A stretch of DNA of 64,000 nucleotides from Cercophora sp. LCS_1 (lineage: Eukaryota > Ascomycota > Sordariomycetes > Sordariales > Lasiosphaeriaceae). Below the pieces are notes generated by a model that saw only the letters and a program-made list of their open reading frames with translations, had not been told where the DNA came from and ran no database searches. The position numbers were made by a program, and so were the translations under genes. This document shows positions 25,102-36,300 of this stretch, piece by piece; within the stretch, counting starts at the first letter, position 1; every line of letters starts with the position of its first letter. The stretch is from positions 62,001 to 126,000 of the forward strand of contig JAPZLL010000025.1 in assembly GCA_036250225.1 (NCBI GenBank). The letters are read 5' to 3'.

Positions 25102-26294
25102 TATCGCTGTTTCTCGTCGGCATCGATATGCAACGGAGAAACATGAATCGGATGGAGGCGATCAGCAGCTGGAGAGAAACCGACGGCCTACCGCTTTCCA
25201 GCAACCAGAATCCATTCAAATTCCCAGGACGCGTCGCGTGGGCAGGTGACCGCCTGGTCGCCAAAGTGGGGCTGTCCCAATTCCGCTTGGTGCTATTTTC
25301 GAGGGGCCCCGCCGCTTAGTCATCCATTCCTTTGTTGACTTGCCCCTGGCAGGGCCGCCCCTTTCTTTCACTCCACCACCGAGTCGGTCTACTGGTCCCA
25401 CCGTGCCACCTGACAGATGGAATCACACATCTTTATACGACTCAAACATATTCATAAGTTATGTGAAATAAAATCAATGATGACAGTAGCGCGGATGGTT
25501 CAACACCCGTATTCTCACCACACGGCCAAAGACTTCTTGAGAAGGACAAGCTTAGCAGGAGAGGTTGGTTGAAGGAGCTGAAATATCAAGCCCTTACCCG
25601 CTCAAAAATGCAGATCGCGGTTCTTCTAGAAACTTACCTAGGCTTACCATGAGCGTCAATTCCTGAGGTGTCTATCAGGGGTTTCCACAACAACTAAGGT
25701 ATGTCAGAAGGGGGCCTAAACACAGCAGCCAAGGTTTTCCTGAACCACTTGATATCTACTGCACAATTAGGATTCTCAGACGCGCCTCCCTTCTCTACTG
25801 CAGCACTACCTGTTGCGACATATTTACTTGGCCGACTTTCTTCTTCGACTGCGCAACTCTCCTTCTGATCTCTGGAATCTTGCCTGAGCACTGTTGAGAC
25901 TATCTCTTCCAAGATTTTATTCTCTTGGTCAGCACCCAAGCATAGGCAGACTTCGCACCTTGCCGGATATATCCTGACGACTAGCGCTTCTCAGGCGGAA
26001 AGCTATCTCAGCCCTAGGTTCACGTCCTCACTGGAATCCCTCTCTCGCGACTTTTAAACAAACCACTCCCTAAGACAACGCCGTCGAGCTGTTATCTCGA
26101 CAGTTCCTAGCAAATGTCTTACTCTCTAAAAGAACTCTTCAGTCCTCCCTCTCTTCGGGACTTGTGTTTTTCGTTCAACATCTTTTCTCGACAAAGAAAA
26201 CCCGCCTCTCCTGGACCACAGACTTCAAGATCCCTCATCTATTACCAAAAACCCTTCATCTCCCCAGAAAGCCTTTATCTCACCACCAGTCACC
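25102..26294. other. Intergenic region, AT-rich in the middle
   Basis: A 1.2-kb gap with an AT-rich part at about 25420-25700. A minus-strand frame around 25694-25939 gives an acidic, non-repetitive 81-residue stretch that looks somewhat protein-like but has no ATG, no recognised domain and no splice-linked neighbour. The last 200 bases probably form the leader of the next + strand gene. Confidence 0.4.
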
Positions 26295-27354
26295 ATGCCA
26301 ACCCGTCAACCCCTCTCCCAGACTGCAAGTCTAAGCCTTGCCTTGGCACACATATCGATGGATGAAGCAGCAGCCAATGCCCTGCTCACTTTGACCAAGA
26401 CAGATGCCGGACCGTCTCGCACAAAAGCTAAACCTGTCCGGGTCCCCACAACCCCAAGCACCAATGACGAACTTGAAGTTGATGACAGTATCTATGTCAG
26501 CTATTCCCCAGATGTCCCAGAAGCATACTACGCCCAACAAACAGAAGGCCACGCCCTCGACACGTCAGAGGTCACGACCTCGCTCGACGTTATCCCCTTT
26601 TCCTGGCGCTGCTGCCACTGCGACACGGAACAATGGCTTGTCCAACCGGGGCACACGGCCACTGAACCCGTCACGGCCGCCAAGTTCAAGGCCTCGCTAG
26701 ACTGGGGTGAGATGACCGACAGCGATTTCGACAATCCCAACGAGCCTTGTATCGGCTGTCACAAGCGGAGGTGTATCATGTGTGTACTGCTGTAAGTCCT
26801 CCTCAGCCTCAGCCGTCTCCTCTCTCCCAACAATGTACAATACTAACAAAAACAACAAAAGGAACTTCTACAACACTCCCCTTTCCACAGTAGGCAACAA
26901 CTCCCTCCACCCCCACCGCCTAACCCCCCACGGCTGGTCCTGCTGCGTCTGCACTACGCCTCACCACCCGCAACCCCGTCTCTCATCGTCCAGCGTGCCG
27001 CTCCCATTCCCTCACCCCCGTCGTTTTCTCGGCCACACATGCAGCTGTGCGCACACAGCCTGCACGACATGCCGTGTTATTAACGTCTACGATGAACGTC
27101 TCGCCCGTCTGGATGAGCGGGATTTGATACTGGACACCGACTCGGGCTTGTTGAGGGACCATTTGCTTTGGTTTCAGACTTGGTTGCAGGTGCAACATTA
27201 TGAGGTGTATGGTGTTGGGTGGGATGAAGAGGAGCGGAAGGCTGTGTTGGAGGATGCGGGGCACGAGGTGGCCAAGGCGAGGGAGGTTGTGGAGGGTGTT
27301 AGAGGGTGGATTGGGGAGTTTAGGGCAGGGATTGAGGGGAGGGTTGGTGGGTAG
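26295..27354 (+). CDS. Cys-rich protein of unknown function
   Basis: Two exons (26295-26791, 26862-27354) joined by a GTAAGT...AAAAG intron with an ACTAAC branch site give 329 residues. I do not recognise a named family. Two Cys clusters flank the splice: WRCCHCDTEQW with CIGCHKRRCIMC near residues 105-165, and WSCCVC with HTCSCAHTACTTC near 195-255. These pairs of CxxC motifs suggest zinc-ribbon-like metal binding. The region after them (VYDERLARLDERD onward) is acidic and helical. There is no signal peptide or membrane span. The start ATG has CACC before it. The second exon switches from C-rich to G-rich near 27090. A structural zinc protein is plausible; no function is claimed. Confidence 0.65.
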
Positions 27355-28687
27355 GCGGTCTTTGTCATGAACCTCTTGTACAATACTTTTGAGATAGGGG
27401 GCGTGGGAGTACGCGACGGGTAGTGTGAAGAGATTCCCACCGGGATATTGTCAATGAAGGACTCTGTGTGTTGGTGTCGTGATTGTGTATTGTTGGGATT
27501 CTTGTTGTTCCTACGGTTGTTGACGGTGCCGTCTTGGATCCGGGCTTGGAGATGGCGTCTCGACTGGATCATCACGGATGGCACTACGGACCGGGGCTGT
27601 CTCTGTCTAGTTGTTGTTCGACGGTCGGCACTTATTGCTCTCACAGCCTAATTCATAGGGCCGTTCGTGCTGGAATTCAGACGGGCTCGGTGGCGACAGC
27701 CATATTAACCATCTTATTGACCTTGTTGGCGTCCTCAGGCTCGGCACATCGTCTCCCCATTTTGCCGATTCTTTCTTTTCGCGGCGGCCTTTGTTCTCCG
27801 GCTGCGATCCGGACCTCCGCCTTTCCACAAACGGCAAACCGCACCTCCTGATGGAAGCTTGAGTTTCGTGACTTCCAACCTACAAATCTAGCCTGCCGGG
27901 TCAACGAGGCCGGACCGTGACTGTCCATGGGCGTGGTAGCGGGTTCAATGGTGACCTCCTCGACATCCCCGGCATGAGGCCGGACGCTACTGAGCCCGGT
28001 AAGCAGTCAAAATCCTAGCCTCGTAAAGTACTCCTCCAATGGAAAACGAGGTCGACGTTGCGGGCCCCTCCCGTATTGTCTTGGTTTCGTCGGACGTCGC
28101 TGTGTTGCTTGCTCGCGCTGTCGTTCAACTACCTCCCTAGGCACGTCTGCTCTCATACGACACTCGACATTTCTAAACTAAACCTGATCAAACCCACTTC
28201 AATGTCAAGTCGATCATGTCTGTGCATTCCCAAAAGCAATATTGAAACTTGGACCAAGATCTGACCAATAAGGCCTATCCGGGTCTCCGGTGTATGATCG
28301 ACTCACCTCCGCTTGGCGCAAATATCCGTGTTTCCCGGAAGCTATGTCTTGAAAACCAGGGAAATCTCATTGTGGAAAGTGTGTTGCTTTCTCACACCAT
28401 CTTGTGCTGTCGAAACAGCCATAACTGGATTGAGGGTTTCGTTGATTGCAATCAACGAAATGCGCGAATCCAATCTCCGCTATGAACCTTCAAGCATCAA
28501 CTTTGACGGCTTCTTCACCACGCCAACACAGACGTGAATGCTCATTAGTCGTAATTGTATCTATATGCACATGATCCTATGCCAAAGATATACAAAAGCC
28601 GATTGAATCCCCACCAACAAAATATCCCACAGGCATTCAATGTGCCAAGATGCAGCGATGCCCTCTTTTCCTGTCCCACATGTGATC
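27355..28687. other. Intergenic region
   Basis: A 1.3-kb gap between the Cys-rich gene (+) and the protease (-). A + strand frame near 27650-27800 encodes a short hydrophobic stretch (GIQTGSVATAILTILLTLL) reminiscent of one helix of fungal multi-pass proteins, but nothing around it continues. Otherwise no gene seen. Confidence 0.45.
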
Positions 28688-30229
28688 TTATACCAAGACC
28701 CGTGCCATTGTGGCGATCGAAACACACAATGCCCATAACAAGCCCAATCCGCTTGGGGAAACCACCGATCCCGCTGAAAACCGCTGCGTCCCATTCACCG
28801 TCGTCCCTGGTGATCCGCTCTCAAACCCGGGCAGTGCCGAAGTACTCCCTGACACCGCAGACAGAGTCGTCCCACACACTCCAACGAGTGTCTGTATATC
28901 GTTTGCCGTGTTGAGCGCAGCGGGTGTGGAGCCGCAGTTCGCTGCCTGGGTCATCCAGATTGCGTTGTTTTCGAAATCAAAAACGGCTGTATCTTGTCAG
29001 TTTCGCGCGAAAACGCATGGAAAAGAATGGCAACGCACCATATGCTGACCGGAGAAAAGTGTCTCCAAGCAGAGTAAATGTCTCACTGGGCGTGATACCC
29101 AAGAAACACGCCGGTTTCACCCCCGGCACCTCGCGAATGAGCTCCTTGTAGGGAACCTTGACGGTGAGCCCGTTGAATGCAAAATCAACGGTGCCATTGA
29201 CTTTCGTCAGGGCACAGTCGATCCGGAAGAACCCGTTCGCATCCGGCCCCTTGACGCCAAAATCCTCGGCGATCGCCCTCGTAATGTTCGGCGGGAGAAG
29301 CGTCATCGTCGATCCACTGTCCAGGAAAACAGGCATCTTGGTGTTCTGGTATGTTCGCTGTGGATACCCCGGTGGTGAAATGGTTATTGACTCCATGTCA
29401 ACCCAAAACCGTGGGACCTTGTCGGGTGATGACTGCGCAGGGATGATGGGTAACCTGGTCAAGGAACCCGAAAACTTAGATGTGTCGACGCCGCCAAACA
29501 CGATAACACCCTCCTGCTCGTCCTTGGACCCCAGTGCCAGCGTGTACGCCTTGACCTTGGTTGCGTTTTGCGCCGCCAGCTGGTCGACAAAGTTGAGATA
29601 CCTGGTGGCGATGCCCGATCCGTACCCGATGCCCAGGATACCCGAGAAGGTATCCATACTTTGCGAGGCGACGCCAAACTGGACATCTCGAAGGGCCGTC
29701 GTGCTGCCGGCGAGTGTGATGGTGTCGGTAACATAGCTAACGTTGGCCTCCCCAATCCCGTACCGCAGCGTCTTGCTCGTCCCCAATGATTCGACGGTGG
29801 AGGATTTTTGTGAATCGTATCTTCCTGCTCGCTCGCAGAACACGGCGTCCCCCCCTGATACACGGCTGCAATCTGGGTTGACCCATAACTCAAAAGATCC
29901 TGTGTCTAGTTGGACATAGACTGGCTGTGGTGGCGTGCCTATGCTTACTGCCGACTGTCAGCGATACTCACAGAAGAGGGTGGCGACGGCATACGTTGAG
30001 CGTAATAGGCAACATCTGATCGGTTTGCCAGCTGGAGCTGGACCCCCCGTTTGGTGGAAAAGTGGTTGACATTTGTCGAGTGGATGATGGGCAAGTGAAC
30101 GCAGCCCTCATCGTGTGGAGGTATTATGTTGTCGGTCGAGGGATGTGACGGCGCCGGTGAGGCAGCGGCGCTCCTGGCGAATGCGACGAAGACTAGGCCG
30201 AGGCATCGTAGGGAAAATCGAGGTGCCAT
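28688..30229 (-). CDS. GPI-anchored aspartic protease, yapsin-like (family A1)
   Basis: Secreted aspartyl endopeptidase, probably attached to the plasma membrane or wall by a GPI anchor. Three exons (30229-29995, 29947-29039, 28986-28688; introns 47 and 52 nt) give 480 residues. Residues 1-22 form a signal peptide rich in Leu, Val and Ala, followed by a short propeptide. The first catalytic motif LDTGSFELW has Asp93 and the second FLDSGSTMTLLP has Asp288; the flap Tyr lies in LRYGIGEANVSY. Several NxS/T sites occur. The tail is Ser/Gly/Thr-rich and ends with a hydrophobic segment (GLGLLWALCVSIATMARVLV) without a charged cytosolic end, as in GPI signals. The first splice reads through as YYAQ-LSIGTPPQPV, which fixes the junction. 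Confidence 0.9.
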
Positions 30230-31218
30230 TCCTGGCGGTGAAGACAGCGCTGGCTACCGTGATGGCGGCCGCATGGGTACGAGAAACCGAAGCCAACACC
30301 CAACACAACAGAGATGGCGAGAGATCGGTCGGTTCGTCTCACGATTCGACGACGGAATGAACGCAAGATGGCGAAGTGGACGCCAGCCTATGAGTGAAGA
30401 ACAAAAGAGAGAAATACAACGAGAATTAGCAGGCCGGCTGTGATGAAAACAATGCAACAAGGATGTGGGCCAGCCGCGAGGGAAAGAAAAAAGGAAAGAG
30501 GAAGAGAGAGGAAAACAGCACGAAACGGCCGAAAAGACAGATCAAAACCGCCAGCGGATCCCGAGGATCGATGGCATTCTCCAGAGTGGGATGCGAGAGA
30601 GGGAAAATGGGAGGGCGAGACGGCCAAGGTGGAAGACCGACAGGGGTCCATCGCTTGTTTTCCTAGTGTCTCAGGCCGGCAGCCCTAGAGTCAGGCCCGG
30701 GCGGAGGCCAAGTTTGAGATCGGGGCATTTGAATGCGCGGGACAAGGACCGCCTTGGCGACGTCCTGTCAGTTTGTCTCTGCCATTCGCTTTGTCGCGAC
30801 TGTTCACCCGTCGCCCTTCATTTCTGCAATGATTGAGAAACATTTCACACAGACGGCCATTGCAGACGGCCGCACTTTCTAGCGGCAGCGTCAAGAGACA
30901 TCTATCGTGCTTGGGATGGCAGGTGCACCTGCTGTGACAAGCGCGAGAGACGTTGGAGACGATCAAACACGTCAGGGGCGCTGGGCAAGAGCTGCCCCTG
31001 TCTCAGGGTAGCGCGCCGTCCAATCACGGGGCGCCGTGACTGCACCCCGCACAGCCGCTTCAAACCGGCAGCCGGAGGCCCTTGACGTCCCCGCAATCCA
31101 AGGCGGCAACAGTGGGCAGAAAAACGCCAAGCCAAAGCAAACTCAATTGGTGCAATTCTCGAAACAATCCCGCCGACTCTTTCCACGACAAGCACGGTCG
31201 TCGCGTGTCCAGCGTCCT
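30230..31218. other. Protease upstream region
   Basis: A 1-kb region upstream of the protease and downstream of the oxidoreductase. Short purine-rich part at 30470-30640 on +. No gene recognised. Confidence 0.5.
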
Positions 31219-32247
31219 CTAAGCCTCATCGCTAACCTTGATAACAATCTTTCCCTTGGCATGACCCGACTCCAATCTCGCAAACGCCTTCTCAAAATCA
31301 TCAAACTCCCACACGCTATCCACAACCGGCTTGACCTTCCCCAGCGCAATCAACTCGCCAATCTCGGCCAAGTTGCTCCCCAACGGCTTCACAATAAAGA
31401 ACAAGCTCTTCTCCGCCTTCTTCGCCAGCCCCTCAGGCTTCACGATATCCGGCGGCGTATTGATACTAACCATGGCACCGCCTTCCTTGACCGCAGCCCA
31501 ACACCCCGCCAGCGTGCGTCCCCCAACCACATCCACAACCAAGTCCACCTCCCTCGCCTTATCCTTCTTCACCCAATCCTCCACACTCTCCTTGGTGTAA
31601 TCCACAACCTCAGTAGCTCCCAACTCCCTCACTGCCGCCTCCTTATCACCACCACAAACGGCAACGACCCCTCCCGCGCCCGCAAGCTTGGCAAACTGCA
31701 CTACCCAACTCCCCACTCCCCCGGCCGCGCCAGTAATGAGAACCCTCTTCCCCATGTTCCTCTTCCTAGCCTCACCCCCGTGTATCCCATCCCTCTCCAG
31801 ACCACCCTGCTCGAACAAAGCCTGCCAAGCCGTCAGCGCGCTCAGGGGCGTCGCAGCTGCCTCGATCCAGCCCAGTCCGTCAGGGATCTTGGCCAGCTCT
31901 TCAGCTCGAGCGAGGGCGTAATCACTGGCACCTCCGGGACGGGAGGCATCGATGCGGCAGTAGACACGGTCGCCGGGGTTGAATCCCGTGGATGAGGGCG
32001 CGGTGATGACGGTGCCAGCCAGGTCTTGGCACGGGATGAGGGTTTTGGTTGCGGGGACTGAGTCCGGGAAGGCGACGGCCCAGGTGAGTTCGCCGTTGCA
32101 GGGGCAGGTTGCGTGGACGCGGACAAGGATGTCGGAGGGATGGGCTGGGATTGGGATGGGGAGGGTGGTCTTGATGAGGGTGGGGGAGGTGCGGGATGGC
32201 TGGAGGAGGGATTTCATTGTGGGAGGGAGGGTGGATGTGGTTGCCAT
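31219..32247 (-). CDS. MDR-family NADPH:quinone oxidoreductase-like protein
   Basis: Medium-chain dehydrogenase/reductase of the zinc-free quinone-oxidoreductase type: a GroES-like N-terminal fold (PAHPSDILVRVHATCPCNG, DLAGTV, GFNPGDRVYC) and a Rossmann domain with the NADPH loop ITGAAGGVGSWVVQFAKLAG near residue 170 and EVVDYTKE after it. Single exon, 342 residues from the ATG at 32247, which has a strong context (CACAATGG). The frame stays open upstream, with in-frame ATGs at 32358 and 32427; starting at 32358 adds 37 residues with Arg/Lys and no acidic residues, a possible mitochondrial presequence (see findings). Substrate unknown. On the coding strand the first half is C-rich and the second half G-rich. 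Confidence 0.82.
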   Translation of the reverse strand: MATTSTLPPTMKSLLQPSRTSPTLIKTTLPIPIPAHPSDILVRVHATCPCNGELTWAVAFPDSVPATKTLIPCQDLAGTVITAPSSTGFNPGDRVYCRIDASRPGGASDYALARAEELAKIPDGLGWIEAAATPLSALTAWQALFEQGGLERDGIHGGEARKRNMGKRVLITGAAGGVGSWVVQFAKLAGAGGVVAVCGGDKEAAVRELGATEVVDYTKESVEDWVKKDKAREVDLVVDVVGGRTLAGCWAAVKEGGAMVSINTPPDIVKPEGLAKKAEKSLFFIVKPLGSNLAEIGELIALGKVKPVVDSVWEFDDFEKAFARLESGHAKGKIVIKVSDEA

Positions 32248-33361
32248 TGTGATTGGTCTTGTGAAGGGCTTCGTAAAAGAGAGGTGAATTGTAAAAGGTT
32301 TGGCGAAGGAAAGTTGAGTTTTGAAGGGTCTGGTGAGTAGAAGGTGTTGAGCCCGCATTGATGTGGTGAGATGATGCTGTCGATGTCGAGCTGCAGAGGG
32401 AAAAAGTGAGACTTTATATCCTCCCATTGCTCCATGATCTCCGTCTCCATCGTTCTTGGGCCATGTCACGATTCGTAAATGCGAAGGATGCGAGAGACGG
32501 TTGTGACGTCGTTGCCTCGCTCTCGCGCTGTCACTGGCTGGTGGATGCCAAGACGCAAGGGATGAATAAGTCGGATTGCCCGATTTGGCCTCGCATCTGC
32601 ACGCAACCGGCTCGCATAAGCAGCTATCGTGTAGCGTCCCCGAGATTCTCTTTGGCTAGCTGTGCGATGGACTCGTTTGGCGAGATAGGTAGCGTTTGCG
32701 AATTGGAGTGCGGGGAGAGTTGATGTATCACCGAGACGTCACTTGCTTTCCCCGCTGGTGGGAGTGGGGCTCCCGGTGGTCGGGTCATCATCTTGACCGA
32801 ATGGAGGTGTTGTGTTGAACAGCTGGCTTGTAGAGAGCTTTTTTTTTTTTTTTTTTTTTTTTTTGGCAACCCAGTCTCGCTCTATTACACACCTGTAGCC
32901 GCGGGTGCTTCGGGTTATTATCAGTTATTTTAAAGGCATAAGGCCCTTTTAAAAAAGGCATAACCAGTTTTGCAAGGCCTGGAAGTTATAGTGAATAGAC
33001 AGGTTTTCATAATACTAAAAGAGTACTTCCCGCGTGGGTACACTCATTTGGATAATTCGTGTACGTTAAAGTCGTGTATGGGGATAGGGTATGAGGGAAA
33101 GCAAAATAGTGGATTCGAAAAAGGGAAAAATAGCTCGCTACTAGTCGAATGGTGGAGACCTAGCTTTTACCTGACCTGAAAGTTTAGTTTTCCAGAATGT
33201 TTGCTGCGTTTACTTGTCCTGGATACGTGCGTCTTTGCAAGGCGATTGAATACTTGGAATGGAGCAATAAGATAGAAAGGAAGTATAGCGGATCTAAGTA
33301 AGCATAGCTCTCACGCCATTATAGCCCAACGCCTTTGCCCAAAAAGTCATGCCCGAATTCA
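32248..33361. other. Intergenic region with AT-rich segment
   Basis: The first 180 bases may include the alternative N-terminus of the oxidoreductase. From about 32839 the sequence has a 26-base T run and then 500 bases much richer in A and T than the surroundings, with no long open frame. This marks the boundary between the conserved left part and the accessory right part of the window. Confidence 0.55.
32839..32864. repeat. T26 homopolymer
   Basis: An uninterrupted run of 26 T on the + strand. Read on the minus strand it is an A26 tail following AT-rich sequence, which could be the 3' end of a reverse-transcribed insertion. Confidence 0.95.
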
Positions 33362-36300
33362 TTATAGCTGACCTTTAGCCTCCGAAAGATTCTGCACAGC
33401 CCGTTTGATTAGAGCCCTTGGGTGTAGTTTTGACTTTGCTTTCCTCCACGACCCACTCGTTGAGCTGTCCTCCGGTTGCCCTTGGGTAGAGTGTGCCTCA
33501 GGTATCCCTTCTGGGTCGCCCGTAGAAGAGGGCTCGGTTGGTCTTCGGGGACTGAGATCCCTAGTGGCTATCTGCGTCGGAGTTGGGGTCTGGGTTGGAG
33601 CCGCCTCATTGCCGCTCCCAGACCCGATACCACTGTCACGATAATGGATAGGACCTGCGTCAAGCTCTACAGGCTCCTCTGGTGGTTGACCTTTCTTCGG
33701 GTCGCCGTTGTCCTTCCACCACCACCTGAAATATGGGCTATCCCCGAAAATGACAGCTCCATCCAAGGTATCGTCTAGTCGGACGCTCAAAAGCCCCTTT
33801 TCCAACTTGCACTCCCAGTTGATGGGGAAGAGGACTTGAACGGGGTTTGTATGGTTGTCTGTATGGCCTGCCCCAGCCAAGTTATCTTCCGGCCGGACGC
33901 CCATCTCCTTCTTTTGCAGTTTTGATTTCCATTTTTTGAAGAAGAGAACATCAACGGGGTTTGTGTGCTCCTTTGTATGGCCTGCCCCCGCGCAATGACA
34001 TGGACACGGCTTGAAGGGGTCACGTGGAGCATGCCAAACCGTTGATTCGCTCATCGGTAAAATATCGAAAAACGGATTCGCCATATCATCCTTATCGAGA
34101 TCCATGATGTGCACTAGGTCGGAGACGCTTGCAGCCAGGTAGTGTTTATCCGGCGGCACTTGGGACCAGGTTTGACACAAGGTGTTTGGCTCTGTTGGGC
34201 GGAAAATGTCCCCAAACCCCCTCCCGAAAAGAGTGATGGCGTGAATGTCCCTGGTAAAATCCACCCATCCTTTTGCGACTGTGGGGAGAGTTTTGACAAC
34301 GGGGTTGATAGGATAGCGCCGCATAGCTAAGTGTCGAAATTCCCAGCCTTCGAGTCGTTTTCTTGATCGCAGCCTGATTGGGTACCCGCTCCGGTTTTCA
34401 ACCTTTATCTGGTAGTCGACGAGTTTTTCGAAGTTGGCGTAGATTTCCTCCACACGGTCCTCGAACCGGTAGTGGAAGGTTTTGGCCTTGAGCACGGCGT
34501 CCTTTGATTCGCCTTCACGTTCCTCCGACTTTTCAATCTTGCTGACGTAGAGCGGCAAATCTCTGTTTTCCTGAAGAAGAAGTACGGTCATGGCGGTGTC
34601 GGCTGTGTACGGCGTTTCGGGGTCTTTGGTCTCGGCGGGGTAATATACCTGCCGTGCTTTGCCAGTTTCGCTGTGTTTCAAGGAAGCTCTCACGAGGTGA
34701 AGCAAGGCGGTTGGCCCGTTGACTAGCCAGCCCCGGTTGGTGTCTTCATCCCACAAAATAACATATTTCGTGGATATTGCTTCAAGTTTTGAGACGTAGT
34801 CCGAGCGTGGAACATGCTCAGGAGTATCTCGAACTCCAAGGGCGAAGGAAATTCCACCTGCCACGTGCTTTCCCCCAGAAATGGAGAACCTGTCCAGGAC
34901 GCATTCAGGATTAGTCCTGGGCAGGCGCGATTTATTGACGTTGTATATACCATCAACAGCACCTTACCACCCAGGCTTGAGTTAGCAAAGCAAGTGGGAG
35001 TCAATGTTTAATGATTCACTTACCGGCGTATATCTTTACCTTGGAGCACCAGCCGACGATATGACGAGAAGTGTCCAGGTGGTGCTCGGTGAAGTCTTCC
35101 AATAATTGGTTCGTGTGCTCCAAGTACGAGATGCGTCCACCTCCGGGGTTATAATAAAAATGCCAAAGGAGCAAGTCACCCTTCCGCTCATTCAGGGCCA
35201 GCATGGACGAGAAACCCTTGAAAAAGAGCATGTCATCGAAAACCGTCAGGTACTTGCACCTGATCAGCTGCGCCATAGCGGCCAAAGGCATTTCAAGACC
35301 AGTACTCTTCTCATGTCTTTTTGCGATTGGATAGCCGCGAACAATGACGGGGTTTCGAAACATGCTGTGCCAGCATTGTCCATTCAAGTCGCTGACTTGT
35401 GTCATTTCGAAGCGAAAGTCAATTTTGAAGTACCCGCCTTGTACGGTCGTGTCTGGCTGAGAGGGAAGCTGAATGGTGACAGGCGGCCCGAGTGTGACGG
35501 TCGGAAAGCAGTACCACATACCCTTGTAACGCTCGTCGGGGGGTGATGACCGAAGGGCAGCCCCAAACCACGCAAGCTGTTCCCCGACGTCCGCAATAGA
35601 GGGTTCTGGCCCATGTACGGTTACCCACAACGTAGATCCGCTCAAGTGAGCTTGAACAGTGGCTTGGTCGGCAAGGGTAACTGGTAAGTTGATGTTAACT
35701 ATGTGCCCTTCTAGAACTAGCCTTCAAGGTGAGCATTTCTGCCAGGGCCCTTACCAGAACACTGCACGCCGGGAGCTCGACGAAGGACGTCCTGAATGAG
35801 ACGAAGGATTGAGGTTGAGTGCCATGTCTGTCGGACGTATTGCTCAGAGGCCAAAGCTTGGGCGTCTTGGACTGAGCCAGTAATCGTGACTGCAGCTGCA
35901 ACAGCCGCGCCCGGACTGACACTATACTTTTGCTCCTCGATGAATGATACCGGGTCCCAGTTGACTTTGAAGAGCGCGGAGTGGGCTTCACTAGGTGCTC
36001 TCCTGCTGACTTTCCCTCCGCTCCGGGGCAACGACTTCAAGATCTGCCATCTGATACCTCCCTTTATATCTGGAGAGGCTGATGTGAGAAGAACCTGCCT
36101 CTTTAAGGTTTCGAGGAGCCATTCATAGGCAAAGGAGCTAGCGAGACAGTCTCGATACTGCTGAAAATCTCTTGCACCGACGTCTATACCTTCATCATTG
36201 GAAACAACCTCATCGCTGAAAGTCCCTTCATCGTTGGTGGTATCTGTCGGTCCGTCATGTGGAGGTGGAGGTGGAGGCTGGGTGGTTTGGTCTATCACTG

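Noticed and set aside
27483..27851. Possible multi-pass membrane protein fragment
   Set aside because: Only one hydrophobic stretch of about 20 residues is convincing; the rest is Ser/Cys-rich and unlike any helix set.
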